Below are positions 14,701 through 26,700 of a stretch of 64,000 nt of DNA, piece by piece. Within the stretch, counting starts at the first letter, position 1. The number at the start of each line of letters is the position of its first letter. A model generated the notes under the pieces. The model saw nothing but the letters and a program-made list of their open reading frames with translations, made no database searches and was not told where the DNA came from. This DNA comes from Lanius collurio (lineage: Eukaryota > Chordata > Aves > Passeriformes > Laniidae). The position numbers and the translations under genes are program-made. The stretch lies in NCBI GenBank assembly GCA_020086605.1, contig JACBWW010000008.1, forward strand, positions 15,712,714-15,776,713. Direction: 5' to 3'.

Positions 14701-15761
14701 ATGAATTTGGTTTTAACTTAATTTAGCAATTCACTCCTCTGACACACTATGTTCAAGAGGTGGCACCTAAAAAGCACAAATATACTTTATTTTGTCATTT
14801 ACCAATGTAGTAGTTCTCATTCTCACAGTAACAAGTGAGACCTCTGACCAAAATTAAAAGTGGTTTGAATATAGTTTTTTTTTTAATCCATGAAGCATTG
14901 ATAACTTACTAGTGATTTTAAAAACTACTTTCCCTAGGAGAAGAATCTCAGTGACTGACATCTATGAGATCCCTGACTAGCAATTTAACTTTCTGAATTA
15001 AAAAGAAAATAAGGAAGGAAAAAAAGTTTTTCTGTATCAGAAACATCCATCAATTATTATTTATTATAATTTTACATAATAGGAAGGATTACAAAGTATT
15101 TTTTATCACTTAATGATTTTCTGATCTCATGAAGAAAACAACCTTTCTAATAAGTACCAAAAAAAAAAATATTCTTATGAACAAACTTGGGAGAAGAAAG
15201 AAGAGGTGAAAAGGATGTTTTATGCAGCTGTTAGGGCTTATCTAGAACATTACTGAAATAGAAGTAAAGCTTAAAATCCTCCTAGTCCTGAGGACAAAAT
15301 AGTCCTACCAATGTACTGTATATGACTTTGTGTTCTTCTGAATCACTTAAGTCCCTAAGCACACTATCAACCCTCAGTTAAGCAAAAAAATAACCGCGTG
15401 TTTCATAAATCACCCTCACTTCTGAACTTACCTGAAACTTCTCAGGTAACAGAATACAATCTGAGGTATGATCACAGGAAGCAAACTATAAAATTTCAGA
15501 TACACTTCTAAGCAGTTAAAGCAACACAGAATTACACATCAATATCTCAAGTCTCTGTACTAGGTCTCAAAATACTGATTATCCTGTGTTTTCTTCCATA
15601 AAATACTTACCTTCAGAACGGCAGCTGGTCAAGTAAAATGTATTTTGGATTGCAGAGACATACTTAATGTTTTTTTTTTCAATTTTGCTTTTGCAATATG
15701 TTTTGATAATTAGGTTTTGGATGCAGAAGAAAACATCAACAATGGAAGTTTACTTGCTTAC
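11775..15761. other. Intron sequence; no gene seen
   Basis: AT-rich sequence without a recognisable repeat. On the minus strand there are strong donor-like sites at about 15608 (GAAG|GTAAGTATTT) and 15430 (TTCAG|GTAAGT), close below the Ser/Pro exon. No convincing acceptor plus in-phase open frame accompanies them. Confidence 0.55.
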
Positions 15762-15842
15762 CTCCAAAAATGAAAAGCGAACAGAGGACTGCATGGACTG
15801 CAGGGGCTTGTTGGGGTTGGGCTCAGGCTCCTTGGGGTGAGA
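15762..15842 (-). CDS. MAST4: MAST4 Ser/Pro-rich cassette exon (81 nt)
   Basis: 81 nt, a multiple of three, entering and leaving in phase 2. It encodes 26 whole codons beginning LTPRSLSPTPTSP and ending PLFAFHFW, with AG left over for Ser or Arg. The acceptor is TTAACTTGCAG with a poor pyrimidine tract. The donor is GGAG|GTAAGC, which is good. A weak acceptor and length divisible by three are typical of a cassette exon. The segment holds six Ser/Thr-Pro dipeptides, so it is a likely target of proline-directed kinases, and it ends in an aromatic run (FAFHFW). It can follow the alternative first exon (GA+T = Asp) or the KELSLPRRGS exon (TT+T = Phe). The longer human isoform, as I recall it, skips this exon. 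Confidence 0.85.
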
Positions 15843-16330
15843 CTGCAAGTTAAAATAATGTCATCTCTAGTGAACAGAAGGTTTAGCAAGAGTTGCATGT
15901 TTCAGTGTAGGAATTATGAAAGAAGTTTCGGTTACAACCAAAACATGACTATCCTCCTGAATGAAGTGATTGACAGTAGCCACACAGGTTTTGACTTAAG
16001 ATGAAATTGATTTAAATAAAAATAAATATGAGATTTGGTGCTGATGTATATGCTTGACTACATTAGACCTCCTCCAGGAACAATACTTGCGTACAAAGTC
16101 CCAAGAGTGGTGGAAAATGGTAACTTGTTTTAGACATCTAACCAAACAGAATATGTAACTGGGGCATTTTTTCCTCTTAAAGAATCTTGGGGGAGAAGAG
16201 GTTTAAGTTTTTTATATGCAAATAAGATTTATTAAAACAAAAGGAAAACTAAAACTGAAGATAAACTTTCATAAGCAATATGAAAATTTTAATAAAAATT
16301 TCTGGTTTGAGTCTAAAATTTGCACACTTA

Positions 16331-16501
16331 CTAAGAATTACAAGTGCTCCAGTTAGCAGCAATTTCATTATGAAATGTTTCCTCACAAATGCCAAGTTCT
16401 TCTTCTAGGTAATCAAACATGGATATAAACAATTCATCCATAAAACCCTTACTTGAGCATTTGACTTCAAAGGTGCCTTCAAGAAACTGCCTCAAGTGCA
16501 T
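16331..16501 (-). CDS. Unexplained acidic small ORF (56 aa)
   Basis: The frame runs from ATG 16501 to TAG 16333-16331, with a second ATG at 16441. The C-terminal half is acidic with a protein-like balance of residues, for example MDELFISMFDYLEEELG. No domain is recognised. A frame this long is expected by chance in 64 kb, and no promoter or good acceptor is visible, so it may not be expressed. If spliced after the alternative first exon through a weak acceptor (ACTTGAG), it would give a short alternative C-terminus. That is speculation. Confidence 0.15.
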   Translation of the reverse strand: MHLRQFLEGTFEVKCSSKGFMDELFISMFDYLEEELGICEETFHNEIAANWSTCNS

Positions 16502-17256
16502 CTCCACTCAAAAGCTTTCTCAATAAAACAGCTGGCCATTGCCAGATTTCAGAGATGCTCTTTAATATATACTCAGGCTATCATATGCACATTTCCCTAT
16601 AAAACTCGCAAGAAAGCTTCTTTTAAAAAACATGCTTATAGTATGCCTCTCACTGCAATTTCCTTAGCTATCTGTCAAAAAAAAAACCACTCTGTGCAGA
16701 CTGAGCAAAGGCAGAAGCTTATGGGGAACTTTTTTCAGCTCATCTTCATGAAGATCTGTTCTGCTTTGTACCAGCCACTTGCAGCCAGCCAGTGCTAGCA
16801 GTCCTGTCTTGTCCCCAGTGGAGATGCAGATGGCCAATATGCTAAGCACAGCTAGGTCCAGTTCATGTTTTCAATTGCATAACACTTCGCCACATTGCCT
16901 TCAAAAATCTTTCAAGGTGGGTACTGGATTCAGGCTTTTTCTGAACATTTCAGTAGCAGAGCACTACTGCTTCTAGAAGAGATTAGGAATACAATTTTAG
17001 GATTGTACATTTTTGCAACTTTTTCCTTTTTGAGATGCCTTGGAGAGGGCACAAAGTTTGGCAGGGAGCATGCACATTGAGACAGGGACGGGCATGGTGG
17101 TAATTTCTGACAAGGCTACTGTGTACGGGTAAATTCTTCCGGCTGCTGGCTGTGCCTTCATCATGTCTGAACCAGGTGCACAGAAGAGCACCAGTAGCTA
17201 AGTACAGACTAGTTTGGTTTCAGCTGCAGACTACTTGTGTAAGCACAACAGTACCT

Positions 17257-17874
17257 TTAAGCTGCCAAGAACCATTTAGATGAACATATCACTCTGAAAA
17301 TGGCTAAACTGAACCTAGGTTCATACCAGTCAGCCCATGCAGACCTGCAGAAAAAAGTGTGGACGAACAGACAGATTTCTGCTGTTCCACTGGGGCAGTC
17401 TCTGCTGCACTGCACTGACCTCCCACAACATGCACTGCAAGGATCATTGCTACTGGACAATCGGTAAAGTACAGACTTGTAAAAAGTGCTTCTTCTGTAC
17501 TTCTGTGCTTTATCTGCACTATCTTCATCTCCACTGCAGGTTAGTCTGCTGCAGCAGAGCTGGTAGTTTGTCCCCAGTAGTTCCCCTTTTGTCCCTGCGT
17601 CAGTTTGACCCTCACTGACTGTAGGCTGGGAAAAGATCCTGTGCTGCACTGACAGTGTTTGCACTGATGCCCCTGGGGGTAGTGCAAGGTAAGATGTGGA
17701 GGGAGGCAGGTGATGCAGACCACCACCAGCTTCCATCAGGACCAGAAGCAGCAAGGGGAAGCTGGAATTGATCCAAAGACAAGCCAAGTGGAGGGAGAAG
17801 AGAACTGGCAACAGCTGGCCAAAAGCAATTGGATGCAGCAAAGAGAGAGCAAGGGGACTGCTACCGAGTAACAA
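17257..17874 (-). other. Region open on both strands (205-codon minus frame), unknown
   Basis: A minus-strand frame of 205 codons overlaps a 93-codon plus-strand frame (17337-17618) that is unusually Cys-rich (MQTCRKKCGRTDR near its start). Neither shows a domain I can name. There is no adjacent splice pair. Chance openness of a locally GC-richer stretch, or an old transposon or retrocopy fragment, are the main options. Confidence 0.25.
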
Positions 17875-20342
17875 CTGGGGACAAGAAATCTCCTAAAGCC
17901 AGAACAGTTAAAAGTAGATGAAAAAAGCAGCTCTGGCATTAAGAAGAATATATTAACTTCAAACCCCAGACTGAGATCCCTAATTCACTCTGCTGTGAAC
18001 AAATCCTACAGATAGCCTATGGCAAAGGACATCATCCTTCTTCTACTGGATGGCTCACAAACAGCATGTGGAAGTCCTGCACTGGCTAGTAACTACTCAT
18101 ACTCCTCCTCATTTTCACTACGGTAACACATCAGAGTCTCAGTAATGGCACAGACTCTGAGGGCATCCAGTATCAGATGTGCTAGTACTATGGATCTAAA
18201 AATTCCTACCAAGCGATGATACTTGTGTGTCAATCCAGTTCTTCTACAGAACTTGATCTTCAGCTTTGCTTTTTTAAGACCTACAAAAACCTGTTAAAAC
18301 AAATTATCACAGTGCATGACAGGCAGCCTTATTTCTTACATTTACTAAATTTGGAATGCTTAATTTTGGATTTAATACTCTTTCAAAGAGCTTTTTGCAA
18401 GTAATGAATATAAAGTAGACAGACTGTACTTGTTTCTCAGGGAGACAACATCATTCTAGTCCCAACATTTAAACTTTACTGAAAGAAAATTCATGAGACT
18501 CAGAGTGCAAGGAATAAATTGGATTTTTTTTTCCCCCCAGATATGCTCTTCTTTAAATGATTGCAATTAACAATTTGGGAGACATGAGTTAAGTCTGCAT
18601 TGACTCAGCTCTGGCAAATCATGAGAGAATGACTCTACGGAAATCATTATGTGTCAGCAATCAAAATATGATGTTTTCTTTTCTCTACAAGTAAATCAAG
18701 TTCAAAAAGTAGAAAGGATGATGGCAAAAGAAATTCTAATATATGGAAAAAGTAAATATATCCAGACAACATTTTAGCAAAAACAATGATCAATATTAAA
18801 ACTTAAAATGTAACTATTAATTTTGTAAGTATTAAATATTTTAAAAATATGGCAAAGCAAGTATAATTATGTTGGGTTAGTGTGAAAAAGGAGGAAGAAG
18901 TACACAATTACCTCATATTACAAAAACACACACGTTGAAAAAACATGAATCCTTTCTCGTCCTTTGCAGCTAGTGGTGTTATTCTCACATGACGATTACA
19001 TAATTCAATGAAGATTGATTTGAAAATATTTAAATTACCACATCTCAAAAAAGTATAACTATCAATTATTCATGGAAACCATTTTAATGAGATCTCTGAT
19101 AAGACCCCTCCTCCAAAACTCATGAGAAATTAGTAATGCTGTTTTTTTCAGAAAATATCTAGAGCTTAGCCTGCCCACAGCTAACACACACTGCTCTTAC
19201 CAGAAGATGCCTGACTGAAATGCAGAATTTCTGAGACATTTCACAAATGTAGTTCTGGGGAACCAGTATGACATCTATATTTGTTCCTTGGAATAAAGTG
19301 CTCTGTCACCTTCATATGATTATTAGAATAAATTATTTGCTATGCTGCACACTTACCTACAGCCCTCTCTTTAATACATGGCAAATGCAGAGATAATACC
19401 TTTCATACTAAATAACTTTACCGCATGCATCTGCAGCATTCAGCATTTTGTTGGGCTTTTTTTTTTAATCCAGCAAGAATGGGGCAGTCCCAGGGAATAC
19501 TAAAGGATCTGACGTAACCGTATCTATTTACCTAGATAAAATTAGCAAGTTCCCATGGTGGCTACAACATGCATACATACATACCTGACATGGCAGGGTA
19601 GACTACAGGTATGTATATGTATAGAAAAAAATATTTGGATTTGACTAAGATATCTTGGGTAAACACATGCTGGCATTTATGAAGAAAAGACTATACTTAC
19701 TATCACTATACATTAAAACTACACGTTTTCATTTAGCTACTCTCTAAATAGCTGAAAGCACACAAATTAGTTAATCAGATTAAGCGAGTACAAGTAAACA
19801 CGCTGCTAAATTAGGTAAACATACTTACTCCAGAAACTATCAGGAATCCTCCAGAATGTCAATACAGGTCATTAGTGCAGTTACGTATGTAAAATACACC
19901 TCGCTTCTGATGAATTTTCACCGACAGCATTTTTATAATGCTTCAATCTCTTGCAGTGCTCTCTATTATTCAGCACAGAAAGAGGCCTTTCTAAAAGGCA
20001 GCACCAGGATAAACAAACAGCAACAGAGAGCTGAAGAGAAAGACAGACACCATGGCCTACTGACAGATTCTTCCCCTGCAAGCTGACAGGATGCTTCATG
20101 CACTGAGATTCACTAACTTTAAATATGCAGAAATGGGTTTTTTTCCAAACACACTGCAATATTCTGGCTCCGGGCTCACACATTTGCTGAAACCAACTGC
20201 AGTGCATTGGAAACGTGTTCCTTCAACCTGGAGCTGCAGTGCTACCAGGCTGTCAGCACAAACGTACGTTATAAGCTCCTGACTGCACAAAAGCCGGCAT
20301 CATGCAGAAACCATTAAAATATTAAAGACAGACAATACTTAC

Positions 20343-20389
20343 TCCAAGGTCAGCCCTGGAATTTGTAGCCTCTCCCGCTGGGCTTTCAT
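20343..20389 (-). CDS. MAST4: MAST4 alternative first coding exon (MKAQRERLQIPGLTL)
   Basis: 47 coding bases from ATG at 20389 encode MKAQRERLQIPGLTL plus GA, leaving phase 2, followed by donor GTAAGT (20342-20337). An in-frame TAA at 20404-20402 lies just upstream of the ATG, so this is a real N-terminus unless the exon is used internally as noncoding sequence. The start context has G at -3 and A at +4, which is moderate. Joined to the 81-nt exon at 15842, the split codon is GA+T = Asp. This gives an N-terminus of about 43 residues that replaces the longer one. From memory, the short human MAST4 isoform begins the same way. I cannot confirm this by alignment. Confidence 0.85.
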
Positions 20390-20394
20390 TGCTG

Positions 20395-20424
20395 TTATGT
20401 GTTACCACACTCTATTGAAATCAT
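20395..20424 (-). promoter_or_regulatory. Upstream ORF 2 in the alternative 5' UTR
   Basis: ATG at 20424 opens a nine-codon frame (MISIECGNT) ending at TAA 20397-20395, six bases before the main ATG and in another frame. It overlaps uORF 1. Such closely packed uORFs suggest translational control, but this is inference. Confidence 0.35.
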
Positions 20425-20446
20425 GACACACATTCACAGGCAGCAT
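20402..20446 (-). promoter_or_regulatory. Upstream ORF 1 in the alternative 5' UTR
   Basis: ATG at 20446 opens a 14-codon frame (MLPVNVCHDFNRVW) that ends at TAA 20404-20402, only 12 nt before the main ATG and in the same frame. If the transcript starts upstream of 20446, this uORF would be translated first and could limit or delay initiation at the main ATG. It depends on the unknown transcription start. Confidence 0.45.
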
Positions 20447-20688
20447 TCTGGCGATGACAGAGAGCAAAATGAACCACTATAAAGGAACGGACTAAGTATC
20501 CCTTGGGGCGGGGGGAGGACCGCAAGTTGGGGTCCTTCCACCTCGAGCTGTCACGAAGAGCCGCAGGCTGCCTCTCTCAGGTCAGTGGCAGCGCACGCCG
20601 CACCGCTTTGGTGGAGCGAACAGCACCTTCAGTTGTGCACATCAAGTAATTCATCCCCGGAATTCCGCAGCAGCAGCCACTGCGCCGG

Positions 20689-20694
20689 CACACG

Positions 20695-20731
<37 letters not shown>
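20689..20731. repeat. (CA)n microsatellite beside the alternative promoter
   Basis: An almost pure CA dinucleotide run, with CACGCACG variants at its left end. On the MAST4 strand it reads (TG)n just upstream of the GC-rich 5' region. It is probably polymorphic in length. Confidence 0.95.
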
Positions 20732-20735
<4 letters not shown>

Positions 20736-23700
20736 CACCTCAGAGGATGGAGTGGTCCCCCTGGCTACGCCAGCCCACTGCACAAAACAGACGCTATGCT
20801 TAACACAGTTTCTCTCGGCAAACGTCCAACATTCGCCACCCACTCCGATCCTGCCGAATAGGATTGAGCCATCTTCTTTAAGTCATATTATTCCTTTCCG
20901 TGGTAAACAGTTTCTGCAGGAATAGAACAGCAAACTGCTGAATGAAAAACTGGCTCTTCCCCTTTAATGGGGAAAATAAATTGCCAAGGCTTTTGAGAAC
21001 AAATACATTCATGTTAATACAAAAGGAGAAGTCATCATTCAGTTCTGTCACATCTGCACCTGAATTTTAAAGGGAAATCACTTATAGTTTATATTAAGGG
21101 TGAGAGACAAACCCAGAAATTGCAGAAAAGTGTATTAATTTCAGCATTACTGGTAGTATCACTTAAAAGTAAATGACTACACAACACTTTTACTCAGTTT
21201 TAGATCAGTGCTGCTATGTGGGATTTTGGGTATAATTTAATTATAGTCCTCTTTTATGTACTCTCTCTTATTCTGAGATTGCAATTTTAAAAAAAATAAA
21301 TACTGTGAATTGTTTCATAAGGACTAGCAATTTTCCAATGATCTATAAAAGACCAGGAAAAGCAAAGTGCAAGTACTTATTTTTAGTACTTTAGGATATA
21401 GAATCTTTTATCTCACCCAGCTACTTTTCCTGTACACAATATAATGAAGTCAACCGCATGATTTTATTTCTTTGCCAGAGCTCTGGACCTGCTCTGTGCA
21501 TAGACAATTTCTACAGACAAGTCAAAACACAGGACCAGATGAAGCTGCTGCTTTTTGGGTCCTTGGCTTAATTTTGGAAGAAATTAGTGAGCTCACAGGT
21601 ACTAGGTTTCAGACACAAAGGGAAATCTTCTAGTTATGGAAACTGCTGAACTGGATTTGGTGAACCTGATTGCTCCTTCAACCACATAGTAAAAAAGAGC
21701 AATTAAATTCAAAATTACGTCTCTTACGTCTCCTACATATTTCTACTAGAAGGTATTTTAAATTTGTTTTATATTACCTGGAGCCTTCATTTAAAAACAC
21801 TGAAAACAAACCTAAAGAATACACAGAACTATGCATTTGAATTTTTAGAACATAACAGACATCCAAGATGCTGAATATTAACTTGAGGTCCCAGCAAGTA
21901 TCCAGTAAGCAATCCCTGTAATTCTATATTCTCCTACCACCCAAAAGAAAGAGAAAGAACAAAATCTAAGAAGCTAAATTCAGGCTCACTAACCACAACA
22001 GGTGAGTGCAAGATGTGCAAAGGCAGAAAGATCAGCTAGGTGCCCAACTCTGAACAACACTTTCAGCAGGTTTTTCAAATTTCACTCAGAACACAAGCAA
22101 AACATCAATTTTTGAAGATATTCTCAAAATTGAAAAATACAGTAGAAGAATCAACTGTCTAACAAGCAAACAGACACTGAAACTATATGGTGAAGCTGTC
22201 CATGCCCACAGGTTTTTTCATTGTGAGCTTGGAGACAAGCTTTTAAGAGCAAAAATTCAACATGAGAGCAACATGGGGGATAGTGGGATAGTACAGACAC
22301 AGGTTCACAGCCCTGCCCTAGCTGCCAAGAACAGGCTGCTCTCTATTCCCATTGCTCAGCACCTCTCAAACCAAGATCGGTTCTCTTAAAAATCCCTTGA
22401 TAAAAATATCTTTTGTACATAATACTTCCTCAGTTGCTGAAAAGTTCTGTTTCTGATGGAGATAAAAAATTTTGACAGGTGAACTGTGACTGTGCGCACA
22501 CCAGATATGTATAGTTTTAATTAAGCCTTAAATGGTGTTCAAGGGGTTAACTTTGTGCATACTAACCTTTAGTTTAGTGCTCCATTCTGTTAGGTATGTA
22601 AGCACATGCAGATGTAACACCAAAGTACTATTTGTTGTTCTACAAAATTGTTACATTTTCATTGAAGGTACAAAGAGTAGGAGACAGCATTAACACCTTG
22701 AGGAGGACAGCGAATTCCACTGAATCAGGATGGCACCAGAAGTATTTCTGTAAACGAAATAGCAAAAGGACTGGCTCTGGAGGTGAAGGCGTGCTTCCAT
22801 CAAAATTGCAATACAAATTTTACACACTACTTCCATAAGGCAAATTTTAATGCTGAGGTGAACAGAAGTCCGCAACAAGGGAGGTTTTTTTGTCTTTTCT
22901 TCCACATGCAAAGCAGTAGTCTGTCACTAAACGCTACTTTGTGAAACACAACAGTTGGGCACTTAGTGAATTTTGCCTGCAGGAAGACAAGACTTGCAGC
23001 TTGTCTTGTCTAAAAGGAAACTGAGTGGGACTGGCAGTCGAGTACAGGCGCTTAAACACAAACAATTGCATCTAAGGGCTCTTTTGTGACCATGATAAAT
23101 CTTTCCTGAGCTGACTCACGCAAGTACCTCACATTACATAAATAGTAAATTATTCTAAACTGAGATTGAGCTATAGCTTGAGTTATAGCTTGAGTTTGAA
23201 AATTCTTCTCCTATACATTTTGCCTGATCCAGACAGAAGTTCAGAAAACTGTGATTTACTGAAAACGAGAGATTAATCCAGAGTACGAGATCAAATTTTT
23301 CTCACCGTTGCAGTCTTAAGAGTTTTTGCAAGAATAAACGGGATCAACTTCATTCATCTGGGGGCAAAAAAACTGCAGCAATTTAATTAGATGAAGCCTT
23401 GCAAGTAAAAGCTGACTTCAAGTTTTATCAAAACATCTGTTTGCTCTTAATTTTGCACTTCTTAGATTTCGTCTCAACAACACAGAGTTGAGGAAGGAAG
23501 CAGAAGTTCAAAAGAAGGCTTATTGTAATATAAAAGCTAAATGTAGATTAACCTGAAAATTCTGGAAGATATTGCCTATGTTGACAAAACTTCTGTAAAG
23601 AAAATTTCTCATCTGGAAAGAATTCCAAACAGATGTCACTAACAGAACTGAAGGACTGTAAACATTGTATTCCTTCACAAATACAAACCCCAGTCTCTTC

Positions 23701-26700
23701 TTAGCTAGTTCAAGAGCTTGAAAAGCAAATTTTAAAGGTAAGGTGTAAGAAAACATGGCTCACATTATTCATTTACATCTTTACTGAGGTCTTTCAGGTT
23801 TGGTAATCTCAGACACCTGGTTAAAACCCATCAAAACCAGAAAAGCACAGAGAAATATTTATTTTCTTGAAACACAAACCAGAAAAATAGCACAGTTATT
23901 AATGTTGTATGCTTTCAAGGCCCCTCTCTTCTACAGATGTTGATTATTCTTGCTTTTTCCTCTTAAATAATGGTAACAGAGTAATACCATTAACAGTGCA
24001 GATGCCACTGACTTTCATTATCCTGTAACATTTAACAACAATTACACTAAGATAATTAACAAGTCAATGCATCCTTTGGTTCTTGCATGCCCTCTTGGCT
24101 AATGTTTTCCAAAGGGATTCAAGGGTTAGTAATCAGCTCTCAAAGAATAATGACACCTTTCTGTCATAGTCCTTAAACAAAGATCATTTCACCTGAATTT
24201 CTGTCATCTAATCTGTTTAGCACATCCATTCAGACATTCGTGGATTTCCTGCAAGCACAGCTGCTTCACTTTGAGCACCATAGTTTATAAAGAAGTTCTA
24301 GCAGGGATGATGCAGAAGCAGCTGAGTGCAACACTGCCTTTTGGCATCAGTGAGATGCAAAGCACAGCTCAAGAGAATGGGGAAAAAACCACACACACAA
24401 TCTCTTTTTGCATTCTTTCAACACAGCATGTCTAGTCATATTACAACTACACACAAAAAAAGTCTGAAATACGAATCTTCCCATTTGTTACCTCTGCCTC
24501 AGTCAATAGAATGATCAACACAAATGTGTATAAAGCAAACCTCATGTTTAGCTATTTGCCAGAAAGCACCAGAAAGTGTTCTTCATATTGATCTAACTGG
24601 CCGATTTATTCAGGGTTGTTTGGCTACTTTCCACTTTCCCCACAAGTATTTGAGATAGGTCACAGCTAAGGAAGCAATACCAGATGGTGAAAGCAATCCT
24701 TTTCTGTCTGGTATGTCTCATTCATATGCTCAAACTCATAATAATTGCCCAATTTGCAATTGTAAGCAATATTTCATCTTGGTCAGATTACATGAGGAGG
24801 AGGAGGTGAGCTGTCCTGTTAGTTTCCCTGGGGAAGGGAGGAAGTGGATGAGAATGACAGAAGGTGTCTGCATTTCCTCGTACCCAAAAGCTCAGTTTGC
24901 ACAATGGGCTCAGAATGGCATGCAGAAATAAATTCCTTGTCACTGCAGGGCAGTGGGCAGACATTGGTAGAACCTGCATGTCCCTGGGTTACCTGTGTTC
25001 AATACATGCCAGCAAGCACACAGCACTATGAACTCCCATGACAGGGGCATGACTGTTAGGTATGCCACGACAGAATGACATTCTAGACAAACCCTTCCAG
25101 CCCTAAGCCCTGTTAAGTTTCAACATTATGGATCAATTGACATTTATAGGTATATCTATAAATCTGACATCAGTAAGCAATTTACAATAACACATTTTAT
25201 TACTGCGTCACTGGAATACACAGTAAAAGACTAAGTGGTCTTGCAAAACATGCATGAGTCTATTCAGAGCTCTAACTCTTACTATTCTGCAAGGGACTTG
25301 TTTTAAAATTATAGTTCTAAAAAGCACTCTATTAAACTCAAATATATTTTAATAACTTTTTATAAATTAGCTGGATAGTCTGCTGATAGCTCTATGTTAT
25401 TGTCTGTATTAAAAAACTGAATGGATCAAAGTAATGTGTTTATTAGCAATATTAATTAAACATTAGAAACAATGGAACTGCTGTGTAGACCTCTGGTAAG
25501 TTAACCCAGCAACTGGCTGTCACATTGAAAATCTTAACTAAAACCACTGATTCAAAAACGTTGCAGACAAAAGGAATAAACATCCACCAGCCAAGATGCA
25601 GCAAAATCTGTCTGCAACCTCACTCACTTCCATTCTTCCACACTGAGTTTCAACAGGTTAAAGTCTTAAACTTTTCCTACAGCCAGGATAGCCTCCTCAT
25701 ATGTGGAACAGATGCATTTTAATTAAAACAGGACTCATATTGACTGGTCTTGCAACTTTGAGAGCTCAGAAGACACATAAAATAATGAAGGTACCTGATA
25801 AAAAACGAGAGAAAAAGTTCCCTATTCCTTGTCTAAATATCACCTGCACTATTAACATAGATGACATCAGCAAGAGGTGCCATCTAAATCAATCTGTTAT
25901 AGTAGCCTTCCTCATATTCCACCAGTCTCCCACCTCCCTCAACTAGGCAGCATCATTTTTGCACCCACCTGTGAAAGCTCAAAAATAACATTCCATACAA
26001 AATCAATACAACGGCACAGCACTCCCTTTGCCACATTTTTTTTTAAAGGAAAACTCCCAGAGCAGCTACTTCAGATTTGGACTATCTCCTAGCATATTTC
26101 ACATATTGTAAGAATAAAAAAAAAAAAAAAATGAAAACAAAAAATAGGAAGCAATAAAAATAGCTTAACTAATAAAGCCTCATGTCAACAGACTTTAAGC
26201 TAATGCTAAAACTGTAAAAAGCTTGAGAAATTACATGTTAATAATAATTAACATAAGTCTCAATCTGCACTGCCTTTCAAGAAAAAAAAAGCATTAAAAA
26301 AAATAGATGCAAAAATAGATCTACTATTTGAAGAGTTCTACATGACACAAGGTTTAAACAGCTGTTCTTTTTAAAGTCAAGACCCTTGTTACACAGAGAT
26401 AAGCCAAACCCAGGCTCTTAATGAGCATTCGTTTAGCTAGTCTTCATTTAAGATATATTTCAGCGCTAATTCATGCCATTTAACTTTCCTGTATGTATTT
26501 TTTCATTCAAAGAATGAAAACGTAAAAAACATTAAAGACATAAAAACAATCTATTGAATAGTTTTTTAAGATCATGATGGTACTGAATATCTCCTTCAAA
26601 AAGCACAAACAGGAAATTTCATGTTTCCATAGTCCAGTCTGCAGCTGGAATCTCCCAAAACCATACATCCATCTGTCAACAACTAGTATGTCCCTATACA

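Larger units (their letters stand above)
15843..20342 (-). other. MAST4: Intron between the alternative first exon and the Ser/Pro exon
   Basis: About 4.5 kb bounded by GTAAGT at 20342 and TTGCAG at 15843. It holds two oddities listed separately, a 56-codon acidic frame at 16331-16501 and overlapping frames at 17257-17874. Otherwise it is AT-rich with no repeat that I can name. Confidence 0.8.
20390..20690 (-). promoter_or_regulatory. MAST4: 5' UTR and putative alternative promoter of MAST4
   Basis: The sequence upstream of the alternative ATG is visibly richer in G+C and CpG than the rest of the window. It contains a GC box run (GGGGCGGGGGG at 20505-20515 on the plus strand, CCCCGCCCC on the minus) and CpG-containing stretches at 20530-20690. 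No TATA box is placed convincingly on the minus strand, which suits a CpG-type promoter with dispersed starts. The transcription start cannot be fixed from sequence alone, so the split between UTR and promoter is uncertain. A (CA)n tract borders the region upstream. Confidence 0.6.

Noticed and set aside
15426..15490. Exon with TTCAG|GTAAGT donor just below the Ser/Pro exon (minus strand)
   Set aside because: The donor is strong, but the only in-phase acceptor (TTTTATAG) has no pyrimidine tract and the 54-nt translation is not MAST-like.
15610..15660. Exon with GAAG|GTAAGTATTT donor (minus strand)
   Set aside because: Only a 14-nt micro-exon or a frame closed in the required phase would fit. 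No good acceptor.
19200..19300. Minus-strand exon-like interval (NYICEMSQKFC frame) with CTG|GTAAGA donor
   Set aside because: Open in phase 0, whereas phase 2 is needed between the flanking MAST4 exons. The acceptor is weak and no homology is known.
20560..20600. Plus-strand CAG|GTCAGT donor in the promoter, suggesting a divergent antisense transcript
   Set aside because: A single donor-like site without a partner acceptor or other support.
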